Below are positions 1-8,829 of a stretch of 64,000 nucleotides of DNA, one piece after another (positions within the stretch are counted from its first letter, which is position 1; each line of letters starts with the position of its first letter). The notes beneath the pieces are model-generated. The model did not search any database, was not told where the DNA came from, and saw only the letters and a program-made list of their open reading frames with translations. The stretch comes from Alcaligenaceae bacterium CGII-47 (GTDB lineage: Bacteria; Pseudomonadota; Gammaproteobacteria; Burkholderiales; Burkholderiaceae_B). Position numbers and translations under genes: made by a program. Where the stretch lies: the NCBI GenBank assembly GCA_019166125.1, contig JAHTBO010000003.1:4985-68984 (forward strand). The letters are read 5' to 3'.

Positions 1-434
<434 letters not shown>

Positions 435-968
435 AATACCTGTAAATCGTATTTCCTCAAAACCTGTGCCCAGGGCCTAAACCCCAGAACCAGACTTCGG
501 TTCATACGTCGCTATGCTCAAAAGAAAAAGACAAGATTTAGTTAAAAACCTTACTTCTTCATTTTGTGCGAGCACTTGTAATACATTTTGCGAATCCCTC
601 GTGAGGGGGATTGCGCACTCATTCCAAGCGCCCACACTTATCGACTGTTAAATTGTTAAAGAGCGTTGCGCTAAACTTTCGTCAAGCACAGAAGCGAGAT
701 TATGAAGCATTTTTTAAACCCTGTCAAGGCCTGCCTGGGTCTTTCGGTGGGCTTAATACCCGAACCTGACAACCCCGCAAATCTGACCGGAAAGGTGCTT
801 CACACCTCACCATCATCGAGCCAGAAATTAGAACATAAATGCATTCTAACTGTCAAACCACAATGAAGTCCTGCGTTCCCGCTGATTCAGCAAAAAGATC
901 AATTAAATCAACCTATTAGCTATCGCATTTCCGGGTTAACCCGGGTGCCGTAATCAGCGAAGAACCGA
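435..968 (-). other. rRNA operon leader region (transcribed, non-coding)
   Basis: This is about 530 bases between the putative rrn promoter and the mature 16S 5' end, with no plausible protein gene on either strand. It contains a boxA-type antitermination element at 654-665. A 14-base perfect palindrome (CCGGGTTAACCCGG) lies at 931-944, just after the expected transcription start. Around 793-808 there is a short AGGTG/CACCT hairpin. The extent is inferred from the flanking promoter and rRNA start. RNase III processing stems would pair with sequence beyond the window and cannot be checked here. Confidence 0.7.
654..665 (-). promoter_or_regulatory. boxA antitermination element of the rrn leader
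   Basis: The minus strand reads CGCTCTTTAACA followed by ATTTAACAG, almost identical to the boxA of enterobacterial rrn leaders (TGCTCTTTAACA). boxA RNA recruits NusB-S10 and associated Nus factors so that RNA polymerase resists Rho termination across the rRNA operon. nusB itself is in this window at 48734-49225. Confidence 0.85.
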
Positions 969-998
969 ACTATAGCACAGCTTTTTAGACCTGTGCAA
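969..998 (-). promoter_or_regulatory. Putative rrn promoter (-35 TTGCAC, -10 TATAGT)
   Basis: On the minus strand TTGCAC (993-998) and TATAGT (969-974) are separated by 18 bases and point toward the 16S gene. The -35 hexamer begins only 8 bases after the katA stop codon, so any upstream AT-rich UP element lies inside the end of katA. The 18-base spacer is longer than usual for rrn P1 promoters. Further promoters within the leader are possible. Confidence 0.6.
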
Positions 999-1006
999 AT
1001 GAATCG

Positions 1007-2323
1007 TTAAATATCGAACAACGCCTGCTTTTGCACATCACTCATTAAGCGAAACAAAGCACCCGTTTGTGAGAAATAATTCGTATCATCGCGATGATTC
1101 CAATGATCCGCCGCGCCCTCAATAGTCAGTGGCGGCTCGCGATAATCTGGCTGCTCGGCCCACTCTCCCTGTGCATTGGGCTCGTTGGCGGTTATACCGC
1201 CATGATTCCCGTCTACACGCATCGCCCCATCTCGATGATAGCTATGGAACGGACACTGTGGCGTATTGACCGGGATCTGATGATGATTCACCCCCAGCCG
1301 ATAGCGCTGTGCGTCACCATAGGAAAACAGCCGCGCCTGCAGCATACGGTCTGGGGAAAAGCCGATCCCAGGAACAACATTCGCTGGCGTGAACGCTGCC
1401 TGCTCGACCTCAGCAAAGTAATTTTCAGGATTACGATTGAGTTCCAGTACCCCCACCTCCATTAGCGGGTAGTCCCCATGAGGCCAGACTGTCGTCAGAT
1501 CAAACGGATTCAGATGATAGGACCCGGCTTCCTTTTCCGCCATGATTTGCACGTATAAGGTCCAGCGCGGATAGTCCCCGCGAGCGATACTCTCGTACAA
1601 ATCACGCTGTGAACTTTCGCGATCTGCACCAATCACCTGGGCGGCCTGCGCATCGGTAAGATTGCGGATGCCCTGCTGCGACTTGAACGTGAACTTGACC
1701 CAGGACCGTTGATGATCTGCACTGATAAAGCTGAACGTATGACTACCGAACAAATGCATATGGCGAAAATCACTGGGAATACCGCGATCGCTCATGATGA
1801 TGGTGACCTGGTGCAAGGCCTCGGGCAGACCCGTCCAGAACTCCCAGTTATTTTGGGCGCTGCGCATACCCGTACCAGGATCGCGCTTGACGGCATGATT
1901 CAAATCCGGAAATTTCAGCGGATCACGGAAAAAAAACACGGGCGTGTTGTTGCCCACCAGGTCCCAGTTGCCCTCCTCTGTATAGAACTTCATTGCCACG
2001 CCACGAATGTCACGCTCGGCGTCCGCCGCCCCACGCTCACCCGCTACGGTAGAGAAACGGATAAACATCGGCGTCTGCTTACCGATTTCGGAAAATATCC
2101 GCGCCCGCGTGTACTGCGTGATGTCGTGCGTGACGGTAAATGTGCCATGTGCACCCGCACCCTTGGCGTGCATCCGCCGCTCTGGGATAACCTCGCGATC
2201 AAAATGAGCGAGCTTCTCTAGCAGCCATACGTCTTGTAACAAGGCAGGGCCTCGAGGGCCAGCCGTCTGTATATTCTGATTATCAACAACAGGCGCGCCT
2301 GCTGCAGTGGTCAATTTTTTCAT
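1007..2323 (-). CDS. katA: Catalase, monofunctional heme type, shortened C-terminus
   Basis: This is a clade-3-like small-subunit heme catalase that converts hydrogen peroxide to water and oxygen in the cytoplasm. The distal histidine is H52 in [12 protein letters not shown], and the catalytic asparagine lies in VGNNTPVFF (about 125-126). The proximal tyrosine region is [15 protein letters not shown]. The start at 2323 ([12 protein letters not shown]) is preceded by GGAG 8 bases upstream and fits the family N-terminus better than the longer frame. The product is 438 residues, while close catalases run about 480. It stops at QALFDI, so the usual last 40 or so residues (C-terminal helical segment) are absent, and no remnant follows the stop. 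The rrn promoter begins 8 bases later. The heme core is intact, so activity is plausible but unproven. Confidence 0.93.
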   Translation of the reverse strand: MKKLTTAAGAPVVDNQNIQTAGPRGPALLQDVWLLEKLAHFDREVIPERRMHAKGAGAHGTFTVTHDITQYTRARIFSEIGKQTPMFIRFSTVAGERGAADAERDIRGVAMKFYTEEGNWDLVGNNTPVFFFRDPLKFPDLNHAVKRDPGTGMRSAQNNWEFWTGLPEALHQVTIIMSDRGIPSDFRHMHLFGSHTFSFISADHQRSWVKFTFKSQQGIRNLTDAQAAQVIGADRESSQRDLYESIARGDYPRWTLYVQIMAEKEAGSYHLNPFDLTTVWPHGDYPLMEVGVLELNRNPENYFAEVEQAAFTPANVVPGIGFSPDRMLQARLFSYGDAQRYRLGVNHHQIPVNTPQCPFHSYHRDGAMRVDGNHGGITANEPNAQGEWAEQPDYREPPLTIEGAADHWNHRDDTNYFSQTGALFRLMSDVQKQALFDI

Positions 2324-2505
2324 TGTCTTGCTCCATAACCATGGATGATTCACAAAGCTGATAGCAGCCCAAGCCCGCACAATGTCGTGCGATACAAACA
2401 GTGTATAAGCATGGACGTCATGAATACATATCTACACCCCAAACCAGCCCGATATTCCTTAGAATCTCTGTATGCAAGCTTCACTCACGACTTAGCGAGA
2501 CCGCC

Positions 2506-3609
2506 ATGACCTTGCCTTTCGAACCGTGGGACAACCCCATGGGCACAGCCGGCTTTGAGTTTATCGAATACACCGCGCCGGACCCGGCGCGCCTCGGAGA
2601 AGTCTTTGAAGCCATGGGATTCCGTGCTATCGCCCGCCATCGCACCAAGGCCGTCACGCTCTATCGCCAGGGCGCTATCAATTTTTTGGTCAATGCCGAG
2701 CCCGCATCCTTTGCCCGTCGCTTTGCCAATCTGCATGGCCCCTCGATCTGTGCGATAGGCTTGCGTGTCCAGGACGCTGCCCAGGCCTATCGACTGGCAC
2801 TCGAGAAAGGCGCTTGGGGATTTGACTCACATAGCGGCCCAATGGAGCTGAATATCCCTGCAATCAAGGGCATTGGCGACTCTCTCATCTACCTGGTTGA
2901 TCGCTGGCACGGCAAAAATGGTCACCGTGGCATCGGCGACATCAGCATCTACGACGTTGATTTCGAACCGATTGACCCGGATACGGCTGAAACGGATCTG
3001 AATCCACCCGGTGCAGGGCTGAGTGTTATCGATCACCTCACGCACAACGTCCATAAGGGTCGTATGCAAGAGTGGGCGGAATTCTACGAACGGATATTCA
3101 ACTTCAAAGAAATTCGTTATTTTGATATCGAAGGTAAGGTAACGGGCATCAAATCCAAGGCGATGACCTCACCTTGCGGCCACATCCGTATCCCCATCAA
3201 CGAGGAAGGCACCGATAAAAAAGGCCAGATCCAAGAGTACCTGGATATCTACCGTGGCGAAGGCATTCAGCATATAGCGTTGGGCACAGCGGATATTTAC
3301 CAGACAGTCGAGCAGCTACGCGCTCAGGTGGCATTCCTCGGCACGCCGGATACATATTACGAATTGCTCGCAGACCGGCTTCCAGCTCACGGTGAGGATA
3401 CTGAACGCCTCAAACATAATCGGATCCTGCTCGATGGCGCACCGGGTGGGGGCCTGTTGCTACAGATCTTTACCAAAAATCAGATTGGACCGATCTTCTT
3501 TGAAATTATCCAGCGTAAAGGCAACGACGGATTTGGCGAGGGCAATTTCAAGGCACTTTTTGAATCCATCGAGCTCGACCAGATCCGGCGCGGGGTCCTC
3601 AAGGAATAA
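2506..3609 (+). CDS. hpd: 4-hydroxyphenylpyruvate dioxygenase
   Basis: This Fe(II) dioxygenase converts 4-hydroxyphenylpyruvate to homogentisate in tyrosine catabolism. It has 367 residues and two vicinal-oxygen-chelate halves. The metal ligands can be aligned with the Pseudomonas enzyme: H177 (DHLTHNV), H256 (GIQHIALGT) and E333 (IFFEIIQRKG). The C-terminal signature GFGEGNFKALFESIE is present. The start at 2506 (MTLPFEPWDNP) matches the family, and the 35 upstream codons look non-coding. It is divergent from katA, with about 180 bases between them that hold both promoters. No homogentisate dioxygenase gene is next to it. Confidence 0.96.
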   Translation: MTLPFEPWDNPMGTAGFEFIEYTAPDPARLGEVFEAMGFRAIARHRTKAVTLYRQGAINFLVNAEPASFARRFANLHGPSICAIGLRVQDAAQAYRLALEKGAWGFDSHSGPMELNIPAIKGIGDSLIYLVDRWHGKNGHRGIGDISIYDVDFEPIDPDTAETDLNPPGAGLSVIDHLTHNVHKGRMQEWAEFYERIFNFKEIRYFDIEGKVTGIKSKAMTSPCGHIRIPINEEGTDKKGQIQEYLDIYRGEGIQHIALGTADIYQTVEQLRAQVAFLGTPDTYYELLADRLPAHGEDTERLKHNRILLDGAPGGGLLLQIFTKNQIGPIFFEIIQRKGNDGFGEGNFKALFESIELDQIRRGVLKE

Positions 3610-3650
3610 CCTACAATTTCAACCTTGTGCCGGACACTAAAGGGCGGGGG

Positions 3651-4604
3651 ATGCTCCTCTACATTCAGACCATGCTGCGTCGCAGCATTCATATGTTTAC
3701 GACCGTTGCACGCATCATGGTGCCCGTCATGGTCGTGGTGTACATTGCCGACCGGCTAGGCCTGGTCGCCTGGGTCGGTCAGGCGATCGCACCTGCAATG
3801 TCGCTACTGGGCCTACCGCCTGAGGCTGGCATTATCTGGGCGACGACGGTCATCACAAACATTTACGGAGGCATCGCCACCCTCAGTACGCTCTCGGACA
3901 ATGTACAGATGAATGTCGCGCAGGTGAGTGCGCTGGGCGCGATGATGCTGTTTGCACACAATATGCCCACCGAGCAGTCCATTATCCGACGTGCGGGAGC
4001 CAGTATGTGGATTACCGGCGGTCTGCGTATTGTGAGCGCCATCCTCTATGGCGGGGCAATCACCTGGTTGAGCCGTGCGACGGGTTGGATGGACACACCG
4101 GTGTCCTTCGCCTGGCTGCACAGCAGCACACCAACCGGCGGCCCGGTCGATGTCTGGACATGGCTGGAATCCACCATCATATCGCTCGCGGCGACCCTGG
4201 TGATCATCATCGGCCTGGTCTTGGCACTGGATCTGTTAGAGCGACTGGGCATCACGCGTCACATCACCCGTCTGCTCACCCCTATTTTGCGCATCTCAGG
4301 TCTGGAAGAGCGTGCCGCACCACTCACGACTGTCGGCGTATTGCTTGGCCTGGCTTATGGTGGCGCGCTTATTATCGACGCCGCCGAGCGGGAAAACTAT
4401 ACGCCACGCACCCGACTACTGGCGCTGTCCTGGTTGTCACTTAGCCATGGGCTGATCGAGGACACCTTGCTCGTGTTGGCGCTGGGCGCCAACCTATGGC
4501 TTATCCTCGTCGGACGACTCCTCATTACCCTACTTATTCTGGCCGCGATGGCCCGGCTGACGTTGCCTGGAAGGTGGCTCGGACGGGCGCTGGAAAAGCC
4601 CTAG
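3651..4604 (+). CDS. Nucleoside-recognition (Gate) domain inner-membrane protein
   Basis: This is a very hydrophobic protein of about 317 residues with roughly eight membrane segments. It resembles the Gate / nucleoside-recognition family, which includes SpmA/SpmB-like and concentrative nucleoside transporter-related proteins. Two similar halves are visible: TTVITNIYGGIATLS in the first and GVLLGLAYGGALIIDAA in the second. The specific substrate is unknown. ATG 3651 is preceded directly by AGGGCGGGGG. A GTG at 3627 or an ATG at 3672 are alternatives. It follows hpd by about 40 bases and may be cotranscribed. Its 3' end overlaps the convergent msrA by 4 bases. Confidence 0.75.
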   Translation: MLLYIQTMLRRSIHMFTTVARIMVPVMVVVYIADRLGLVAWVGQAIAPAMSLLGLPPEAGIIWATTVITNIYGGIATLSTLSDNVQMNVAQVSALGAMMLFAHNMPTEQSIIRRAGASMWITGGLRIVSAILYGGAITWLSRATGWMDTPVSFAWLHSSTPTGGPVDVWTWLESTIISLAATLVIIIGLVLALDLLERLGITRHITRLLTPILRISGLEERAAPLTTVGVLLGLAYGGALIIDAAERENYTPRTRLLALSWLSLSHGLIEDTLLVLALGANLWLILVGRLLITLLILAAMARLTLPGRWLGRALEKP

Positions 4605-5134
4605 GGGCTTGGACGCAGCAAGGACGTAAAACGCTTACGGAACTTAGCCATTTTCGGCGAGATCACGGCCTGGCAGTAGCTTTGCTGCGGATTGCGCTGG
4701 TAATAGTCATGGTGCAGGCCTTCGGCCAGCCAAAAAGGAGCCGCCGGCTCAATGCGTGTACAAACAGGTGCCCCGAGCGCCTCCTGGACCTCTGCCATCA
4801 CTGCGCTGGCCAGGGCGCGCTGCTCGTCATTCATATAAAAAACGACCGAGGCATATTGTGGCCCAACATCCCCACCTTGGCGATTCAAGCTGGTCGGATC
4901 ATGCATCGCAAAAAACACCTCAAGCAAGGTACGGTAGGACACAGCAGCCGGGTCATATTCGACTTGAACCACCTCGACATGGCCGGTGTCCTGCCGACAA
5001 ACCTGCTCATATGTCGGGTGCGCCACATGGCCCCCACAATAACCCGGCAATACGCTACGCACGCCTGCCAAGGACTGAAACACCGGGTCCAGGCACCAAA
5101 AGCACCCGCCCCCAAAAATTGCCTGTTCTGTCAT
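4601..5134 (-). CDS. msrA: Peptide methionine-S-sulfoxide reductase
   Basis: It reduces the S-epimer of methionine sulfoxide in proteins, using thioredoxin. The catalytic motif GCFWC sits at residues 10-14, followed by the family blocks GYCGGHVAHPTYEQVC and GHVEVVQVEYDP. It has 177 residues, normal for a single-domain MsrA, with no MsrB fusion. There is no signal peptide, so it should be cytoplasmic. It lies 60 bases downstream of a cytochrome c gene on the same strand and ends inside the last codons of the convergent Gate-domain gene. Confidence 0.96.
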   Translation of the reverse strand: MTEQAIFGGGCFWCLDPVFQSLAGVRSVLPGYCGGHVAHPTYEQVCRQDTGHVEVVQVEYDPAAVSYRTLLEVFFAMHDPTSLNRQGGDVGPQYASVVFYMNDEQRALASAVMAEVQEALGAPVCTRIEPAAPFWLAEGLHHDYYQRNPQQSYCQAVISPKMAKFRKRFTSLLRPSP

Positions 5135-5194
5135 CTCATTTTTCCTATTTTTTCCCTACCAACACATACAACAGGGAGAAGTCCACATCATCGC

Positions 5195-5551
5195 TTAATT
5201 CTTGGGCGCTGGTAGCGACAATATCCACAGGGCCAAGCGCTGCGCGTCAAAGGCACTGACCTGATTCTGCGCCGGCATGGGAATCGCCCCCCACTGCCCG
5301 CTACTGCCCTCACGGATCACACGTGCCAAATGATCAGCAGCGTCAGCTTGGCCGCCAAAGCGTTGCGCAATCGCAGCGAAAGGCGGTCCAACACGCTTGG
5401 TCTGAACCTGATGGCATGCCAGGCACTGCTTGGCGCGGGCTAATTCCTGCCCAGATAGCGGTGCAGCATATGGGGTGCCAGGCACCAGCAATGCCAGCGT
5501 TAGTGCCAGCCCTGCGCAGACAATATAACGATAAAAAATAAACATACTCAT
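5195..5551 (-). CDS. Small class I c-type cytochrome (c551/c552-like)
   Basis: This is a periplasmic monoheme electron carrier of about 118 residues. A hydrophobic signal peptide (about residues 4-29, ending PYAAP) precedes the heme-attachment motif C43-L-A-C46-H47. The likely sixth ligand is M92 in AIPMPAQNQ, and the C-terminal helix motif DAQRLALWILSL is typical of cytochrome c8/c551. ATG 5551 was chosen because it starts immediately before the signal sequence. A longer frame from 5578 adds nine polar residues. Its partner oxidoreductase cannot be deduced here. Confidence 0.88.
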   Translation of the reverse strand: MSMFIFYRYIVCAGLALTLALLVPGTPYAAPLSGQELARAKQCLACHQVQTKRVGPPFAAIAQRFGGQADAADHLARVIREGSSGQWGAIPMPAQNQVSAFDAQRLALWILSLPAPKN

Positions 5552-5639
5552 GCTCGACACAATCCAATCACCGGGCATACCGGCTATTTAATAAGGTTCG
5601 CGTTATTATCCACGATAATCTTTTGATCGAGCCACATCC

Positions 5640-6437
5640 ATGTTGCAATACCCCATGATCGACCCCGTCGCCCTGCAAATCGGGCCGCTTGCCATCCACT
5701 GGTACGGCCTGATGTATCTCACCGGGTTTGCCTTGGCATGGCTGCTGGGTCGCTGGCGCATCCAGCATCATCCCTGCGGCCTGACCTTGCGCGATCTCGA
5801 AGACATCATTTTTTATAGCGTGTTGGGCGTAGTCATTGGCGGACGCCTGGGATACATGTTGTTTTATAAGCCCGGCGATTACCTCAGCCATCCACTCTCG
5901 GCGCTCTACCTATGGGAAGGCGGGATGTCGTTCCACGGAGGCCTGCTGGGTGTGATCGTCGCCATGTTGATCTTTGCTCGCAAACGTGGTCGCACATTGC
6001 TCGAGATTGGTGACTTTGTGGCACCGCTCATCCCACTGGGCTTGGCCGCTGGACGTCTGGGCAACTTCATTAATGGCGAACTATGGGGTCGAGCCACCAC
6101 GGTTCCCTGGGGTATGGTTTTTCCACAGACTGGGGATGGGATTGCGCGCCACCCCTCACAGCTCTATGAAATGGGGCTCGAGGGCTTTGCTTTGTTTGCG
6201 CTCATCTGGTGGTTTGCGCGCAAACCACGCCCAATCGGACAAACAAGCGCGATGTTCTTGATCGGCTACGGTACCTTTAGGTTTCTGGTGGAGTTCACCC
6301 GCGAGCCGGACAACTATCTGGGCTTATTCGCCGGTGGCATGTCCATGGGGCAATTGCTGTCATTACCCATGATTTTCATTGGAATCTTCATTTACTGGTG
6401 GGCTGCAAGGCGATCGTCCCATGCACCGTCACGGTGA
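5640..6437 (+). CDS. lgt: Phosphatidylglycerol-prolipoprotein diacylglyceryl transferase
   Basis: This inner-membrane enzyme attaches diacylglycerol from phosphatidylglycerol to the lipobox cysteine of prelipoproteins. It has 265 residues and seven or so membrane segments. The Lgt signature [14 protein letters not shown] is at about residues 138-151, and the conserved histidine is in MSFHGG (H99). It supplies the first step for the many lipoproteins in this window (Pal, the OmpA-like lipoprotein, the small lipoproteins). Its last 50 bases overlap the convergent SIMPL gene. Confidence 0.97.
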   Translation: MLQYPMIDPVALQIGPLAIHWYGLMYLTGFALAWLLGRWRIQHHPCGLTLRDLEDIIFYSVLGVVIGGRLGYMLFYKPGDYLSHPLSALYLWEGGMSFHGGLLGVIVAMLIFARKRGRTLLEIGDFVAPLIPLGLAAGRLGNFINGELWGRATTVPWGMVFPQTGDGIARHPSQLYEMGLEGFALFALIWWFARKPRPIGQTSAMFLIGYGTFRFLVEFTREPDNYLGLFAGGMSMGQLLSLPMIFIGIFIYWWAARRSSHAPSR

Positions 6438-7125
6438 TTGTCTCGGTTCCGGCTTCGACAGGCGCGCCGACCTTGTCTGAGGCCATGGCGCTCATCATGC
6501 GTGGCATTGGTTGATACTGCGCACCCTCACCACCCAACTCGATATTCCGATAATGGTAGGAATCAAAGCCCAAGGCCTGCGTCAAGGCCTGGGCTCGTGC
6601 CTTAAAGGCCTGCACAGCCTGCTCTAACAGGGCCTGTTCCTCGGTCGCACGACGCTGGGGCGACACAGAAAACGACATGCCGCCAATGGGCATGCGGTCG
6701 CCCAAATCCGAGGCGAGCTGAGCCACGGCATCCAAATCCATGGAGGTAAGAATAATCTCACCATGCGCCCACCACTCGATGACCTTGCTATCGGGCTGGG
6801 ATGTCGGCCAGACGCGATACGCGCCGCTACGCACCTCAATACCCTGGTGACCCTTAGCCTGTTTCATAACGGCATCCAGGACCTGGTTTAACGCCTGAGC
6901 TGCGCCAAGCTGCGAGTCAGCATTCAACTCTGAGGTCAATGTGATCTGCACCGTATCCTGGGCAACGACAGAGGAGGCCTGAGCGCTCAATGAAGCCTGA
7001 GGGCCCAACGCGTTGTGTGCAGCGTCGCCATGGCCTCGCGCCGACGCAGGCACCGCGGCCATCAACATCGTCAAGCCAAGCACGCCACCGATTAAAACCT
7101 TACGATTTAGAGTCAATAAAAACAT
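6388..7125 (-). CDS. SIMPL-domain (DUF541, YggE-like) secreted protein
   Basis: This 245-residue protein has a cleavable signal peptide ([21 protein letters not shown], about residues 9-29) followed by a SIMPL/DUF541 domain. That domain shows [15 protein letters not shown] helices and a final strand [13 protein letters not shown]. YggE relatives are periplasmic and have been linked to oxidative stress, but the biochemical function is unknown. The start at 7125 is set by AGAGG six bases upstream. The 3' end overlaps lgt by 50 bases on the opposite strand. It lies just downstream of the 6S RNA terminator, so it probably has its own weak promoter or receives read-through. Confidence 0.82.
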   Translation of the reverse strand: MFLLTLNRKVLIGGVLGLTMLMAAVPASARGHGDAAHNALGPQASLSAQASSVVAQDTVQITLTSELNADSQLGAAQALNQVLDAVMKQAKGHQGIEVRSGAYRVWPTSQPDSKVIEWWAHGEIILTSMDLDAVAQLASDLGDRMPIGGMSFSVSPQRRATEEQALLEQAVQAFKARAQALTQALGFDSYHYRNIELGGEGAQYQPMPRMMSAMASDKVGAPVEAGTETITVTVHGTIALQPTSK

Positions 7126-7140
7126 TTTTACCTCTCGGAA

Positions 7141-7171
7141 AAACAAAGGCCCGTCGTATTGACGAGCCTTC
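7141..7171 (-). terminator. Rho-independent terminator after 6S RNA
   Basis: On the minus strand AAGGCTCGTC-AATAC-GACGGGCCTT forms a 10-pair hairpin (one G-U) followed by TGTTTTT. It lies just beyond the predicted 6S 3' end and just before the SIMPL gene's ribosome-binding site. Confidence 0.75.
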
Positions 7172-7176
7172 ATAAA

Positions 7177-7356
7177 ATGCCCCGCCTGTGCCGTCTAGGT
7201 CGGCATCCCGGAACCTAGGGTTCACGGTGGTCGCCTTCAGTCAGGTTTTGGGCCGGCTACCGAGGCAGCAAGCACTCTAACCTGTCAATCCAGCAACCTA
7301 TGCCAAATAGCATTGGTTCAAGGAATGGTTGACCAGGTCACGAACACGGCAGGGAC
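7177..7356 (-). ncRNA. ssrS: 6S RNA
   Basis: This is a non-coding interval of about 290 bases directly downstream of zapA, the conserved position of ssrS in proteobacteria. On the minus strand the block CACCGTGAACCCTAGG near 7200-7234 resembles the 3' half of the 6S central bubble. The ends can pair: CCCTGCC-GTG near 7345-7354 with CAC-A-GGCGGGG near 7179-7190, giving a closing stem for an RNA of about 180 nt. 6S RNA binds the sigma-70 holoenzyme as a promoter mimic in stationary phase. The exact ends are estimates, and a covariance-model search would settle the call. Confidence 0.8.
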
Positions 7357-7410
7357 TAACTGGTACCGTCGCGCTACCGTTACGCTACGGATAAAAATAG
7401 TTTCGATACT

Positions 7411-7713
7411 TCAGACTATAGTGCCTAGAGCCTCATCGAGCAAATTGTTCATTGCATCAATTTTACCCTTGAAATCACCTAAAGCAATGTTACTTAGCGG
7501 ACCATCGGGGACACGTACATTCAACAACTCGCTGGCAATCTGAATCGCCGCCATCACAGCAATACGTTCATTGCTGGCAACCTTACCTGTGCCTTTGACC
7601 GCAAGCATACGTTGATCAACGTGGCGCACTGCCGCGAGCAGGGCGGCCTTTTCAGCGGGCAGGCACGCCAGCGAATAGTCTCGTCCCAGTATAGACACAT
7701 CTACGCGTTCCAT
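7411..7713 (-). CDS. zapA: Cell division protein ZapA
   Basis: This 100-residue FtsZ-associated protein cross-links protofilaments in the division ring. It shows the family N-terminus VDVSILGRDYSLACLP followed by a coiled-coil tail. The upstream neighbour (8116-7718) is another small coiled-coil protein only 4 bases away, and 6S RNA lies downstream, which is the expected proteobacterial arrangement. Confidence 0.9.
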   Translation of the reverse strand: MERVDVSILGRDYSLACLPAEKAALLAAVRHVDQRMLAVKGTGKVASNERIAVMAAIQIASELLNVRVPDGPLSNIALGDFKGKIDAMNNLLDEALGTIV

Positions 7714-7717
7714 GGCC

Positions 7718-8116
7718 TTACTCCGCGCCTGGCAGGCGCATAAGAATCAAATCAATCTGTTCTTGGGCATTATGCGCCACCTGACGCAAGCGATCCCGAT
7801 CTGTCTCGCTGCGCTCGATCCTGAGTTGATTCGCCTCAGAGACAGTTTGGTATTCATGCACCTGCGCCGCGAGCGCCGCATGCTCGGCATGAGCCTGCGC
7901 GCGAACCGCCTCCAGCTCTTGGTCGTGGCGCGCCACCCGTTCAGACATGCGCGTGAACTCGTCATGCTCACGAACCTGCTGGTCCTTGAGTACAGAGCAT
8001 TCCTGCTCGAGCTGGCGCAAACGTGCCTGTAACGACGCGCGTTCGGCCTGTAATTGACGGGTGAATCCGACTAATTGGCGGATGCGTTCAGCTAGAGAGT
8101 CAAGGTCTTGGAGCAT
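7718..8116 (-). CDS. Small coiled-coil protein (ZapB/TIGR02449-like)
   Basis: This is a 132-residue, almost wholly helical protein with heptad-rich sequence (LDSLAERIRQLVGF, QARLRQLEQEC). It has no signal peptide or membrane segment. It sits 4 bases upstream of zapA, the place where betaproteobacteria commonly encode a small ZapB-like or TIGR02449 coiled-coil protein. A role with ZapA in division-ring organisation is inferred from position and coiled-coil character only. The ATG at 8116 follows a poor ribosome-binding site. Confidence 0.6.
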   Translation of the reverse strand: MLQDLDSLAERIRQLVGFTRQLQAERASLQARLRQLEQECSVLKDQQVREHDEFTRMSERVARHDQELEAVRAQAHAEHAALAAQVHEYQTVSEANQLRIERSETDRDRLRQVAHNAQEQIDLILMRLPGAE

Positions 8117-8206
8117 ATGTGCGAACCACTCGTATCGATAGCGGACTGTGAATCATAAATCTAATCATAACCGCTGGATGCCGATGCGCGGCAAAGTACC
8201 GTTGCT

Positions 8207-8764
8207 CTAGGGACCTGAAACGTCGTCGGGTCCCTTGGCATGCATAGCGCGGTTTGAGCGCTGTCGCAGAAAACGATTCTCGCTGCTACGCCGTGCCAAT
8301 AACAACCCTGCCAACTCATGCAAGGCGAGGGTGTAGACCTCTCGTTTGAACTCGACCACGGCATCCAGAGGCACCCAATATGCGTTCCAACGCCAGGCAT
8401 CGAACTCTGGAGAGTCTGATGCGCGCAGACTGACGTCAGTATCACGCCCCACCATGCGCAGCAAAAACCAGATCTGCTTTTGTCCCCTATAACGACCTCG
8501 CAGCTCACGCCGGATGAAATGATCAGGTACGTTATAGCGAAGCCAGTCTCGCGTCCGACCTAATATCCGCACGTGCTCGGGGTGCAAACCGACTTCCTCA
8601 TGAAGCTCTCGGTACATGGCCTGCACGGGTGTTTCTCCATGCTTGATGCCACCTTGTGGGAACTGCCATGCGTGTTCCCGAATGCGCTTGCCCCAAAAAA
8701 CCTCGTTTTTTTGATTTACGAGGATAATGCCGACATTAGGACGGTAGCCTTCACGATCCAACAT
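8207..8764 (-). CDS. rppH: RNA pyrophosphohydrolase (Nudix)
   Basis: It removes pyrophosphate from 5'-triphosphorylated mRNA to start RNase E-dependent decay. The Nudix box is complete in [23 protein letters not shown] (about residues 37-59), and the RppH N-terminus [17 protein letters not shown] is exact. It has 185 residues. ATG 8764 has GAGG six bases upstream, while the four codons before it begin with TTG and overlap that Shine-Dalgarno. It is divergent from proS, a common neighbour in beta- and gammaproteobacteria. Confidence 0.95.
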   Translation of the reverse strand: MLDREGYRPNVGIILVNQKNEVFWGKRIREHAWQFPQGGIKHGETPVQAMYRELHEEVGLHPEHVRILGRTRDWLRYNVPDHFIRRELRGRYRGQKQIWFLLRMVGRDTDVSLRASDSPEFDAWRWNAYWVPLDAVVEFKREVYTLALHELAGLLLARRSSENRFLRQRSNRAMHAKGPDDVSGP

Positions 8765-8829
8765 AGGCCGCCTCAATGTGAATTCAATACAATTGCCATT
8801 GATTATACGTATCTACCGGAAACCCTACC

